Origin: Amblyomma americanum
Taxonomy: Eukaryota; Arthropoda; Arachnida; Ixodida; Ixodidae
DNA: 64,000 nucleotides
Assembly (NCBI RefSeq): GCF_052857255.1
Contig: NC_135505.1
Location: forward strand, 141,520,343 to 141,584,342
Direction: 5' to 3'
Part shown: positions 35,626-46,073 of the stretch, piece after piece
Position numbering within the stretch: the stretch's first letter is position 1
Layout of the letters: every line of letters begins with the position of its first letter
Notes under the pieces: generated by a model
What the model was told of the DNA's origin: nothing
The model's database searches: none
What the model saw: the letters and a program-made list of their open reading frames with translations, nothing else
Position numbers and translations under genes: made by a program

Positions 35626-36000
35626 GCAGCATGTACCGTACCAAGAGATCTTTACAGCAGCACAAAATGACAAGAAAGATGACAGCGGAGCGCCATTTCT
35701 TAATTTCCAAAATAGCGACAAATATAATGCGGACCAACAACAACAATAAAATCAGCCTCGTATATCATGGCACAATATTGCCGAGCTTTGTCAGATATTG
35801 CAAGGAAACAAATCGCTGTTGTGCGCGGAAGGCAACCAATTTCAGATTTTTGCTACGGACGACTTGGTTCGCACATATTCCGCTAACTGCGAAAGTGCTG
35901 AAGCGGTCAGGAAATTTATGCGCCTAAATTATTTTGACTCGCGCACATGAGATCAAATTAAGAAGATACTACTCACGTCCGTCTTCCACGCAGCCGCGTG

Positions 36001-36394
36001 AGGTATGAAACCCCCGTAGTGCTCCACAACCGCAACTCAAAAACCGGCTCTCCGTTTTGTTCTTTATTTTCTGTTTGTTTTGCGAGCGTTCCCCCGCGCG
36101 CTCCAACCGCTTCAAAGCGAGACAGCATCCGGCGAGGGGCCGAGCTTGAGAAGTCCTAACGGGGACGAGCACTCGGACGTATCAAGCGTCTTTACACGGG
36201 CGCCCTCTCGGGCGCCATCTCGGGGGGTCCAAGGAAAGCAGCGCTAGCAGACGACGCGTCGTCTCTTCCGCGCATTTCGCGAACGCTTGAAAACGTTCTC
36301 GCATCATGCACACATAAACCAGTCAATTGAAGAAATTTGTAGCATATGCTGCTCAGTAAACTTAAAAGAGCAGGGCCAATAACTTGCACAGAGT
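36001..36394. other. No gene recognised
   Basis: GC-rich then mixed sequence between R1 copy B and a shared repeat. A GCTGCTCAGT...ATAACTTGCAC block near 36350 recurs near 41940. Confidence 0.3.
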
Positions 36395-36560
36395 CAGCAC
36401 CACGTTACACGTTGAAATAAAACGCGCATGCTAATGAAGCGTCTCATTCTTCTGAACCGTTCTAGTGGGAGGCGGTCGCACAGCGACAAAAATTTCTTTT
36501 TTGCATATTCAACATTTAGCATCAGCCGCAAATAGACACGATATCTGGATCTGCTGATGG
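36395..36560 (+). repeat. Repeat R2, copy 1
   Basis: It contains CGTTGAAATAAAACGCGC, ATTCTTCTGAACCGTTC and CAACATTTAGCATCAGCC in order. The same blocks recur at 59073-59645, where a LINE tail of about 430 bp lies between the first and second. Confidence 0.65.
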
Positions 36561-36659
36561 TGCTGATGAAGAAGTGGAAGAAGAAGAACGTCCCTTGTTT
36601 GCAGCTCTTCCACTCTACTGCAGTTTTTTTTTTGCTTTTGTGCGCGAACTCTGTCCTCG

Positions 36660-38034
36660 TCATCCATCGGGATGGCGGACGCACATCCCCTGCGACCTCA
36701 AGTCGTCGCCGTCGAAACGAAAAGACTGCGGCTCTACCAGCTGGCAACTCCAGTGCCGAGAACGTCGCTGGTGTGGAGCTTCCAGATTCGTCTGACAGAG
36801 ATGGAATCTGACAGCAGCAGCTTCGCGCTTGTTGAGTCGCGCCGCCTGAGAAGGAATTTTCGCCGGACATCAACAGCGGGTGAGTCGCCTACGAGGACTG
36901 TTGACAAGCCAGGAGTTTTCTCAGTGGCCTTCGTTCGTATACAACGCGGACGGCTAATCTGAACACCATTAACAGACAACGGCTAACCCAGTTTTTCGAC
37001 CGGGAGGTTCCGGAACAAGTCTGTGAAGTCAGAATTAATGCAGCGTAGAATGTCCTGACAATAGATGTTAAATCTCGGGCATCAGTAGACAAGCTGAAAG
37101 AAACTAGTGTCCTCGGTGGCATGGCGGTCCGCTCCTACGTTGCTCTCGGGAAGCGGACTGCCACTGGGGTTATCACTGATGTTGACCCGGAGATAGATGA
37201 CAAGGACCTCCGGACGCTGATTAAATCTACGGCCCGGATAGTTGACATTAATCGTTTCGGCCGCTCCAAGTGTGTCAAGTTAGTTTTTGAAACTGACGCT
37301 CTCCCATCCCACGTCAAGGTGGGCTATGTGAGGCATCCTGTCCGCCTGTATGTTCCAAGGCCTGTTCAGTGCCACAAGTGCAACAAGATAGGTCATGTGA
37401 GTGCTGTTTGCAGAAATGAGGTATCATGCCGTCGATGCGGCGGGATGCACCAGCATGACACCTGCACGACGGAGACTATAAAGTGCGCCAACTGCTCGGG
37501 TGCCCATGAAGCCACAGCTAAGGACTGCCCTAAGATGAAAAAAACGAAAGACTCATCCCGAAAAAGATGGTGAAGGACAATTCGACCCACCAAGAAGCGG
37601 CAGCGAGTATTCGTCGCCGCAAACATCGTTCCCGGCGGCGTCGTCCGGTTCTACACAATGCTAGTCCAGCTGCACCACAGTCGCAGGAAGTATCAGCTCA
37701 GCCGACACAGCAGCATGAGCCTAACAACGATAACAAGACGCCTGCGGCAGTGTCCCATGTTACCGCAGTGGCTCAGTCTGATGCGTTCGTGTTAATTTCC
37801 TCTGATGCTGAATGGCCTGCTCTGCCACCCAAGGACATCGCCACGGCAAGACTAAGACTGATTGCAACTCCAGCTGACACTGCTGGCAAGCCTGAAGGTC
37901 AGGATGTGAGCATTATGTTAAAAAGGCTAGTGTGTTCAATGCGCGTGCTTCTTTCAGGCATTAACATGCCAACAGCAAAGATTGTTGTGCAGTTTTTGGA
38001 TGCACTTGAGCCGCTCTTGGAGGCATTGCAGTAA
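36660..38034 (+). pseudogene. LINE ORF1 with three CCHC zinc knuckles
   Basis: Gag-like nucleic-acid-binding protein of a non-LTR retrotransposon of the I/Jockey kind. The amino part is in another frame with a TAG near 37047 (RQRLTQFFDREVPEQVC is readable). From 37121 the frame is open for 150 codons and carries CHKCNKIGHVSAVC, CRRCGGMHQHDTC and CANCSGAHEATAKDC. It shifts frame near 37565, and the basic tail (RRRKHRSRRRR) and a low-complexity carboxyl part run to TAA at 38034. Four to seven bases later the ORF2 start follows, the usual tight arrangement. Needed by the element for RNP formation; not functional here. Confidence 0.8.
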
Positions 38035-38040
38035 TTCACT

Positions 38041-38985
38041 ATGGCAGAACCAAAGCCCACCTCCTCTGTGACATTACATGTGCGCCGCAGTGGAGTGGTG
38101 CGATGGAATGTCCCAGGCTTACGCGGTCGTGTGAGTGACTTCCGGCAACGCGTCCCCAAGTACCGCTTCCCTGTGCTTGTTATATGTGAGCCCAACATGC
38201 CGCCTCCTTTCCGCATTTCTGGGTACGTGCTGCTGTAGTCTCGCGAAGAAGACGAAACAAGCAAAGTGTTAGTTTGCATACGCCAAGACATTGCGCACGT
38301 CCTCCAAGTCCTACAACCACATAACAAAAACCATTACATCTGTTTGACAGTCACGCTAAAAGGACTGATATTTTTGATAATCAGTGCCTATACATTCCAC
38401 CTAGAGATGCGTTTGATACTTTGTACCTATATTCAGCTATCCAGAGTTGCACAGCTCCTCATATAATAGTGGGCGATTTTAATGCTCATCACCCTCAGTG
38501 GGGCGGTGCTGTTATGATTAACCGAGACAGGAACCTGTTTGACTTGATGCACTCCCAGAATTTCGTCAGTATCAACGATGGTTCACCTACGTTTCTGCGT
38601 GGCACGTCGTACAGCAGCTGTTTGGATCTGGCGTTTGTTTCAGCAAGTCTCCAGTCTTACGTCAGCTGGTGCAGTGACGTGGACACACATGGGACTGACC
38701 ACATTCCAACGTATGCATGCGTCAAGTAGTACGCACCTACTAAATCGTCTCGCGTGCGATTTACAGACTGGCCTGCCTCTAGGACGTCTGTGGAGACTTC
38801 CTCTGTGGACCTCGCAACACCGTGCAAAATAGAGGGCCTGATCACGTCCACTCTCAGTGAGACCACGCGGTATATATGTGCGCCTACGCCAGGATCTACT
38901 ATAGACGTGGAATCGAAAGACTGCGCGCAGGCCGTCGGCGCGCCGAAAGGAAATACACAAGAACTACATCCACGTATGATCTGCT
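38041..38985 (+). pseudogene. LINE ORF2, endonuclease domain only, truncated by R1
   Basis: Apurinic-type endonuclease domain that nicks the target for target-primed reverse transcription. It opens MAEPKPTSSVTLHVRRSG. The catalytic landmarks IIVGDFNAHHPQWGG, SSCLDLAFVSASL and DTHGTDHIPT are all visible. Frame breaks occur near 38237, 38395 and 38729. An arginine-rich linker (RRRAERKYTRTTSTYD) ends at about 38985, where the sequence becomes R1 copy C. Reverse transcriptase and RNase H are absent. Confidence 0.8.
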
Positions 38986-41000
38986 TCCTGAGGGAGCCAG
39001 TAAGAAATGTTTTATGGGTTCGTTGTGGGCGCCATTGTCATTGATTGATTTTCGTAGATGCAAATCTTACAGGACGCATACCCTTCGCAGGTTACTGAAG
39101 AAGTCAAGCTGCATGAGTCCGCTAACATTAGCGTCCTATTCGAAGGCCTGATGATTGATTTTCCCGGCGGTATAGCAGATTTTGCGACTCTCTTAGAGCT
39201 CTATGTACCGAATATTTGATACCAGATATTCGTTCAAAACAAGAAGTCATGTATTTTTCTGAAGCACTTCTCTGGGCTGACCTGCCCACCCCGCCACCAG
39301 GTGTTTTGCCTATGATCTCCGATATAGAGATGTCTACAAGAGAACTTCAGTAAGCCCTGTCATACCCAGCAGTTCAGGACGAAAACATTTTTGAGCGGGA
39401 AACCGTTTACGAAGGCAATTTTTTCATATAATGTAAGATTTCCGTATAATAATCAATGTAATTGCCGACCACACGACGGCAGTGTTGGATTTATTTTGCA
39501 ATCGTCAAAAAGTTCCCCCCCTTTTTTTTTTCTGTGAGAGTATAAACTGCTCGATGCGATCGATGGAAACAACGATAGACAGAAAGGTTTTGGTACCGCT
39601 CTGAAAAATGGACCATTACCTTCAATACTGCTATCACTCCATTCGACAATTTGTCAAAATTCACAATTTTTGTTCCAGCATGTTGGACATGATATGCTAT
39701 TGTCGGCGTAAATTAAATTTCATTTAACAGCTTTTTCCTCCTGATGCATTGCGACACAGTGTTGCTGTGCACAAAGCAAGTAGACCTGTGTTTTGTTGCG
39801 TGGTTTCTTACTGATAATGGAACAAGTGACTTCCAGTGAATTGGCATGCATGCACAATTGCTGTCGACAAGTTGCTAACTTTTACTAGAGGCTACATCCG
39901 TTAATGATGCTGTTACTGGAAGCAGCTTAGTGATGCATCCCTAGCTGTGGTTGTGATGGTAACTAGGTTTTACTAAAAGAGTTATTACTGATGGCAGGTG
40001 AAGAGGTAGTGCCCCTTACTAGGTTTTTCCGACGAGGTTAATTATGCCTGCCATCTCTGGCCTAGTAACGGTTACTAGCATTCCCTATTACTACCTGCAG
40101 TTACCAAGAACCTAGCAACATATGTGACTAGCACTTACTAGGTTTGGCTTAGTAAGTAGCACGACCTCTTTTTAGGAGCGCAGTATTAAGCTTCCCCCCA
40201 CCCGGCTAACATATTGCCATTTTTCTGTTCGGGTTAGGATTATCTTGGTAGCGTTTCATTTGTTTCTGACTACACAGTGCAGCAGTGAGAAGAAAAAGGC
40301 AATATATGTGTCACTTAATTGATATAACTCTTTATCACAAAAACTTCACAATAATTCCAGCGCTTTTGGGCATATAATTACATGCGCTTACTAAATACAG
40401 CACTTTCGTGTTACCAGCTAGGAGATGAGTAGATAGATGCGCGGTATCGTGGAGAGCGTAGTGATCACACTACTCTTGTTTTATTTCTTAAAACGAAGTT
40501 TTCTCCGACAAAATTCCTCCAGTTCCCAGTCCATAAGCCTGAAATATTTACTTCTGCGCGCAATCAGTAACGCGACAAGAAAAATAATTCCTCGCTTATT
40601 AATTCTCATTGGGAGTATACCATAATACCGGCGCCCAAGTTTGTCTAGGGTAGCGCAGTAGCACATGTTTCCAGCATCACAAAATGGCAAGAAAGTTAAC
40701 AAAGGAACGCCATTTCTTAATTTTCAAAATAGCAATAAATACAATGCGGACCACAAAAAAAAAATCAGCCACGTATATCATCGCACAGTATTGGCGAACT
40801 TCCTTAAATTTCAAGGAAACAAAATCACTGCTGTGCGCGACAGGCCAGACCTTTTCAATTTTTCCACGGCTGAGTTGATTTGCGCATAGTCCGCTAACTG
40901 TATACAAGTGCTGCAGCGGTCAAAAAGCTTTTTGCGAAAAATTATGCTTTCCAGCGCACATTACACCCAATTAAACAAATGGTATTCGCGGGCATCTGCG
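38981..41000 (+). mobile_element. R1 repeat family, copy C
   Basis: It begins within the FLREP exon (CTTCCTGAGGGAGCCAGTAAG) right after the LINE linker and follows the R1 order: conserved exon, CATACCCAGCAGTTCAGGAC, TAGTAACGGTTACTAG, CAGTCCATAAGCCTG, AATCAGCCACGTATATCAT. The part upstream of the FLREP exon seen in copies A and B is missing, so the copy is 5'-truncated at the LINE junction. Confidence 0.65.
39073..39219 (+). pseudogene. R1 conserved terminal exon, copy C
   Basis: 48 codons plus TGA with VTEEVKLHESANISVLFEGL, preceded by a 73-bp intron (GTAAGA donor, CTTACAG acceptor). Same length and phase as copy A. Confidence 0.5.
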
Positions 41001-41636
41001 TGGGTGCGCCGGACGTCTTGGCGAGTCAAAAAAGCGAGCACGTTGCTGACGTTCCCGCGTCTGGCCGCGCTGGGAGGACGAGCAGCATTTTGTTTTCTTT
41101 CGTCTTTTGTCTTCAGACCGGCGCGCCTTATCTCCCGCGACAACCTAGTTTTTCCGTATATGCTCCCTGCGAGAGCATATACAGGAACTCTACGACAACC
41201 TGCGGCAACCTAAGGGGCTTTAACGGCAACCGATACGATAGCGCACCCTCGCGGAGTGGCGTGCGACTAAAGCTCTATTTTTTTTAACGTAGCGACAACT
41301 ACACGCGCGCCCTCTCGGCGAGACCAAAGAAAGCAGTTCTAGCAGACGACGCGGCAGCCGCGGTGACTGAGTGGAGCGGAGGAGAGGGTCGAGAAAGGAG
41401 AGGAGGGCGGAGGGGATGACCGTGGACGACGACGACGCCGAAGAAGAACGGTGACAGTAGGCGCGCAGGGGACGGAGATAGCGCACAACGGTAGCGGATT
41501 GCTCAGGGACAACGTGCTACACCGTGCTCGGTGGTTATAATGTTCGGCTGCATGATGCAGTGCGGGACCGCGCAGTGGGCCAGGCACCCAGCAGGGTCTA
41601 AAACTCACTTGCGAAATAAAGTTCTTCTGTCTGTCT
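41001..41636. other. Mixed repeats; no gene
   Basis: A near-hairpin TGCTCCCTGCGAGAGCA lies near 41163. A block with AGCGCACCCTCGCG and AACGTAGCGACAACT (41240-41310) recurs at 44560-44620 and just before the gypsy LTR at 51017. An AATAAA followed by a TCTG tract (41617-41638) precedes a SINE fragment. Confidence 0.45.
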
Positions 41637-41842
41637 GTCATCTGCTGATCCGAAAGACGCGGGTTCAACTTTTGCCGCGGCGGTCGAATATCGATGGAGG
41701 CGATATGCTAGAGGCCGGTGTACTGTGCCATGTCGGTGCACGCTAAATAATCCCAGGTGGTCGAAATTATCAGGAGGCCTTCACTACGGCGTCCCTTGTT
41801 CGTAGCCTAAGCTGCTTTGGGACGTTAAACCTCATAAATCAA
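41637..41842 (+). mobile_element. tRNA-headed SINE (Ruka-like), 5'-truncated
   Basis: It starts just upstream of the B-box (GGGTTCAACTTTTGCC, degraded) and keeps the body: GAGGCCGGTGTACTGTGCC, CCCAGGTGGTCGAAATT, CACTACGGCGTC and TTTGGGACGTTAAACC. Confidence 0.8.
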
Positions 41843-41919
41843 AGCAGACGACGCGCCTCCGAGCTCTTCCGTGCATCCCGTGGACGCCTGAAACCGCGCT
41901 CGGTGTACACACGACCCAG

Positions 41920-42600
41920 TCAAAGAAATGTGTGGCCTATGCTGCTCAGTGAACTTATAAGGGCAGGGACAATAACTTGCACTAAATGCAGCGCTTTCGT
42001 GATACCAGCTAGTAGGGAAGTGAATACGTGCAATCATGAACAACGTAGTGGTCAAATTACTTTCGTTTTCTCTCTCAAACAAAGTTTACTCCGATAAAAT
42101 GCCTCCAGTTTCCAGTCCATAAGCCTGGCTTATTTACTTCGCCGCGCAATCAGATAAGTGACATGAAAACCAATTTTTCGCATATTAATTTTCATTGGGA
42201 GCATACCAAAATATAGGAGCCCAAATTTATCAGAGTAGCATGTACCGTACCACATCTTTCCAGCACCACAAAATGGGAAGACAGTTAACAACGGAACGCC
42301 TTTCCTTAATTTCCAAAATAGCGATAAATACAATACGGGCCAGCAAAACATATCAACCTCGTATATGATCGCACAATATTGCCGAACTTTCTCAGATATT
42401 GAAAAGAAAGAAAATGCTGTTGTTCGCGGAAGGCAACACGTTTTAGATTTTTGCTACGGAGGACTTGGTTTGCACATAGTCCGCTAACTGCAAAAGTGTT
42501 GAAGCGGTCAGAAAGTTGAACTGCCGAAATTATGTTGACTCGCGTACATTAAATCCAAATAAACACATGGTACTTACAATCTTGCGTCGTGTGGGGCGTT
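41920..42600 (+). mobile_element. R1 repeat family, copy D (distal part only)
   Basis: Contains only the right-hand R1 blocks: CAGTCCATAAGCCTG, ATGTACCGTACCAC and TCGTATATGATCGCACAAT, ending near GGTACTTACA. It lies immediately before the 110-bp array. Confidence 0.65.
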
Positions 42601-42634
42601 TAGATACGACCACTCTGGCGCGAACGCGCACACA

Positions 42635-44492
42635 CTGGCGCTGAGACTGCGTGGAGGCTGGCGCGGACAGAGCAAGTCAGGAGGAGGAACAAGAACGGCG
42701 CCTACTGCGCCTCAACTTGCAGCGCTGGGAGCCCGCGCGCGACGAGAAACGAGGAGGAAGGCGCCGCGCGGAGGAGGAGAGTGCCGGTACTGTCTGGCGC
42801 TGAGACTGCGTGGAGGCTGGCGCGGACAGAGCAAGTCAGGAGGAGGAACAAGAACGGCGCGAGGAGGAAAGCGCCGCGCGGAGGAGGAGAGTGCCGGTAC
42901 TGTCTGGCGCTGAGACTGCGTGGAGGCTGGCGCGGACAGAGCAAGTCAGGAGGAGGAACAAGAACGGCGCGAGGAGGAAAGCGCCGCGCGGAGGAGGAGA
43001 GTGCCGGTACTGTCTGGCGCTGAGACTGCGTGGAGGCTGGCGCGGACAGAGCAAGTCAGGAGGAGGAACAAGAACGGCGCGAGGAGGAAAGCGTCGCGCG
43101 GAGGAGGAGAGTGCCGGTACTGTCTGGCGCTGAGACTGCGTGGAGGCTGGCGCGGACAGAGCAAGTCAGGAGGAGGAACAAGAACGGCGCGAGGAGGAAA
43201 GCGCCGCGCGGAGGAGGAGAGTGCCGGTACTGTCTGGCGCTGAGACTGCGTGGAGGCTGGCGCGGACAGAGCAAGTCAGGAGGAGGAACAAGAACGGCGC
43301 GAGGAGGAAAGCGCCGCGCGGAGGAGGAGAGTGCCGGTACTGTCTGGCGCTGAGACTGCGTGGAGGCTGGCGCGGACAGAGCAAGTCAGGAGGAGGAACA
43401 AGAACGGCGCGAGGAGGAAAGCGCCGCGCGGAGGAGGAGAGTGCCGGTACTGTCTGGCGCTGAGACTGCGTGGAGGCTGGCGCGGACAGAGCAAGTCAGG
43501 AGGAGGAACAAGAACGGCGCGAGGAGGAAGGCGCCGCGCGGAGGAGGAGAGTGCCGGTACTGTCTGGCGCTGAGACTGCGTGGAGGCTGGCGCGGACAGA
43601 GCAAGTCAGGAGGAGGAACAAGAACGGCGCGAGGAGGAAAGCGCCGCGCGGAGGAGGAGAGTGCCGGTACTGTCTGGCGCTGAGACTGCGTGGAGGCTGG
43701 CGCGGACAGAGCAAGTCAGGAGGAGGAACAAGAACGGCGCGAGGAGGAAAGCGCCGCGCGGAGGAGGAGAGTGCCGGTACTGTCTGGCGCTGAGACTGCG
43801 TGGAGGCTGGCGCGGACAGAGCAAGTCAGGAGGAGGAACAAGAACGGCGCGAGGAGGAAAGCGCCGCGCGGAGGAGGAGAGTGCCGGTACTGTCTGGCGC
43901 TGAGACTGCGTGGAGGCTGGCGCGGACAGAGCAAGTCAGGAGGAGGAACAAGAACGGCGCGAGGAGGAAAGCGCCGCGCGGAGGAGGAGAGTGCCGGTAC
44001 TGTCTGGCGCTGAGACTGCGTGGAGGCTGGCGCGGACAGAGCAAGTCAGGAGGAGGAACAAGAACGGCGCGAGGAGGAAAGCGCCGCGCGGAGGAGGAGA
44101 GTGCCGGTACTGTCTGGCGCTGAGACTGCGTGGAGGCTGGCGCGGACAGAGCAAGTCAGGAGGAGGAACAAGAACGGCGCGAGGAGGAAGGCGCCGCGCG
44201 AAGGAGGAGAGTGCCGGTACTGTCTGGCGCTGAGACTGCGTGGAGGCTGGCGCGGACAGAGCAAGTCAGGAGGAGGAACAAGAACGGCGCGAGGAGGAAA
44301 GCGCCGCGCGGAGGAGGAGAGTGCCGGTACTGTCTGGCGCTGAGACTGCGTGGAGGCTGGCGCGGACAGAGCAAGTCAGGAGGAGGAACAAGAACGGCGC
44401 CTACTGCGCCTCAGCTTGCAGCGCTGGGAGCCCGCGCGCGAGGAGAAACGAGGAGGAAAGCGCCGCGCGGAGGAGGAGAGTGCCGGTACTGT
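42635..44492 (+). repeat. 110-bp tandem array, 14 units, with 159-bp unit at each end
   Basis: The anchor CTGGCGCTGAGACTGCG occurs at 42635, 42794, then every 110 bp to 44334. The 14 inner units are nearly identical, with a handful of substitutions (for example near 43093, 43529 and 44190-44201). The first and last units are 159 bp and share 49 bp (from CTACTGCGCC to GACGAGAAAC or GAGGAGAAAC) that no inner unit has. The plus strand is purine-rich. The 110-bp period cycles all three frames, so overlapping 107-codon frames are by-products and not genes. Confidence 0.95.
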
Positions 44493-44512
44493 ATATTGTT
44501 CTGGGGTTTCAC

Positions 44513-44538
44513 TATGGATGGATGGATGGATGAATGAA
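44513..44538 (+). repeat. (ATGG)n microsatellite
   Basis: Four ATGG units followed by ATGA units just after the array. Confidence 0.8.
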
Positions 44539-44664
44539 TACGGCTGAACTCCGACACAATAGCGCACCCTCGCGCAGTGGGGTGAGACTAAATCTCTATT
44601 TTTTTATCCTGTAGCGAAGTGATGGAAGATACTATCAGTGGAACGGAGGAGAGGGACGAGGACA

Positions 44665-44765
44665 AATCCGGGAAAAATCAGCCTCGTATATCATCGCACA
44701 ATATTGCCGAAATTTCTCAGATTTTGCAAGGAAGCAGATCGCTGTTGTGAGCGGGTATACTCGAA
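44665..44765 (+). repeat. R1 repeat family, fragment E
   Basis: A short match to the AATCAGCCTCGTATATCAT...GCACAATATTGCCGA block of the R1 distal part. Confidence 0.55.
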
Positions 44766-45608
44766 ACCGTTCCCGTGGATGCGCCGGATCCCCTGTGCAG
44801 TCAAACAACGCTGTGACGTCAGCTACGGTCAAAAGCGAGGGCGCCGATAGCGTTGCGATAGCGTTGCCGATAGCGTTGCTATTGTTACCGCGCCGAGGGA
44901 ATTTGGGTACGCGCTGAGCGTTCGGCGTGCACTGCAGCCTGGCCTCGCGCTAGCCGAGCCAATCCACCGCTGGTCTCGAGCGGAGCGCGCTTTATGAAAG
45001 AGCGCGCGCGCGCCCCTCTCGAGACCGACCGCGACCAAACGTACACATTCAACATGGCGGCCGCGTCAGCGGGAGTGCTGCAGACGCGTGTGTAGCACCT
45101 TCCACAGAATGCAAGGATGCCGTTTCGATTCTAAACCCTCGAAGGAGGTTTGGAATCAGCAAGGATCTGTGCCTCTTGCGGGAGGTGGTTTCGTTAAATC
45201 TCTTTCAAAGCCCACTGATATGGCAGAGCGTTCAGAAGAACGCAGCGGCCCGCCGTGCAACGCAAGCTGACTCTCCGCGCCGTGCGGGACAGAGACCACC
45301 TGCTCATTGGATATGTCAGGCAGCAAGACCGCGCAAACCTGAAAAGTAAGTGGTCTTGTTTTAATCTTGACGTGCTTTGAGGTATAGCTTCGTGTTGCGT
45401 GGTAGTATTCTGTGCGTTACTTGTCTAGGTTTTTCGCAGTCGACTTTGTCGTTTCTGCGCACGAGGCGGCTACGGCGCCCGTGTATTTTGGCTTTTCCTT
45501 TAATCTATTTTTCCCTCTCTGCTTACTTCTATTCGCATGCGGCAGTGGAAGTGATCTTGTCGATTGTAGAGGACAGGTTCGTGCGCATTGCTCTTCTTAC
45601 TGCACTTA

Positions 45609-45890
45609 CTACTACTACTTCTGATGATTATGGATTTTTATGGCGCAAAGGCGTCTATGGCCAAAGAGCGCCGTGCCACAAGGTATTTTTCTTCTACTCA
45701 AGGTTGGGTCGAATACCCATTTCCCAAGAATTTCAGCCCTTACTAGCCGAGCACCAGACCAGTGGAAAGCTTGTACCCATTGTATCACCGGTGGGTACCC
45801 GGCGGCACTGGGGATCGAACCCCGCACCTCCCGCATTAGAGGCGGATGCTCAACCACTCGGCCATCGCTGCGGAGCTACTACTACTTCTG
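45609..45890 (-). mobile_element. Ser/Leu-tRNA-like SINE with 15-bp target duplication
   Basis: CTACTACTACTTCTG occurs at 45609-45623 and 45876-45890, exactly flanking the element. The minus-strand head has an A-box TGGCCGAGTGGTTGAGC, an anticodon-like stem-loop and a B-box GGGGTTCGATCCCC, followed by a 180-bp body and a short A-rich tail. The acceptor ends do not pair, so it is not a tRNA gene. It lies in intron 1 of the Myb-like pseudogene. Confidence 0.85.
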
Positions 45891-46073
45891 CTATCGGACC
45901 TGCGTGAACACATAACCAAGCTGGCGCTCCTCGTATTTCCTTCTCAGGTCCGGCACTGAAGAAGGTTATAATGAGCTGGAGCAGCTTCTTCAGAAAGTGT
46001 CCGATATGGCGCGCGAATTTGCGCTTACGCCGAAAGATGTGCGAAGGAAGGGCAACGCATCGGAACCTATGTG

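Larger units (their letters stand above)
31690..36000 (+). mobile_element. R1 repeat family, copy B, with a 1.6-kb insertion
   Basis: Collinear with copy A: the CACTGGCTGC block (31900), the conserved exon (32516), a CATACCCGGCAGTTCAGGAC block, the TAGTAACGGTCACTAG block, and a CAGTCCATAAGCCTG block near 33880. At 34010-35625 an unrelated element with inverted ends interrupts it. R1 resumes with ACCGTACCAAG and the AATCAGCCTCGTATATCAT block, and ends near 36000. Confidence 0.65.

Noticed and set aside
42781..44537. A ladder of overlapping 107-codon (plus) and 72-codon (minus) frames
   Set aside because: They recur every 110 bp and simply reflect the tandem unit cycling through three frames before a TGA. 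There is no single continuous gene.
45780..45880. Possible functional tRNA gene (Ser/Leu-like, CUA loop)
   Set aside because: A- and B-boxes and the anticodon-type arm are good, but the acceptor ends do not pair and the unit continues into a 180-bp SINE body with target duplications.
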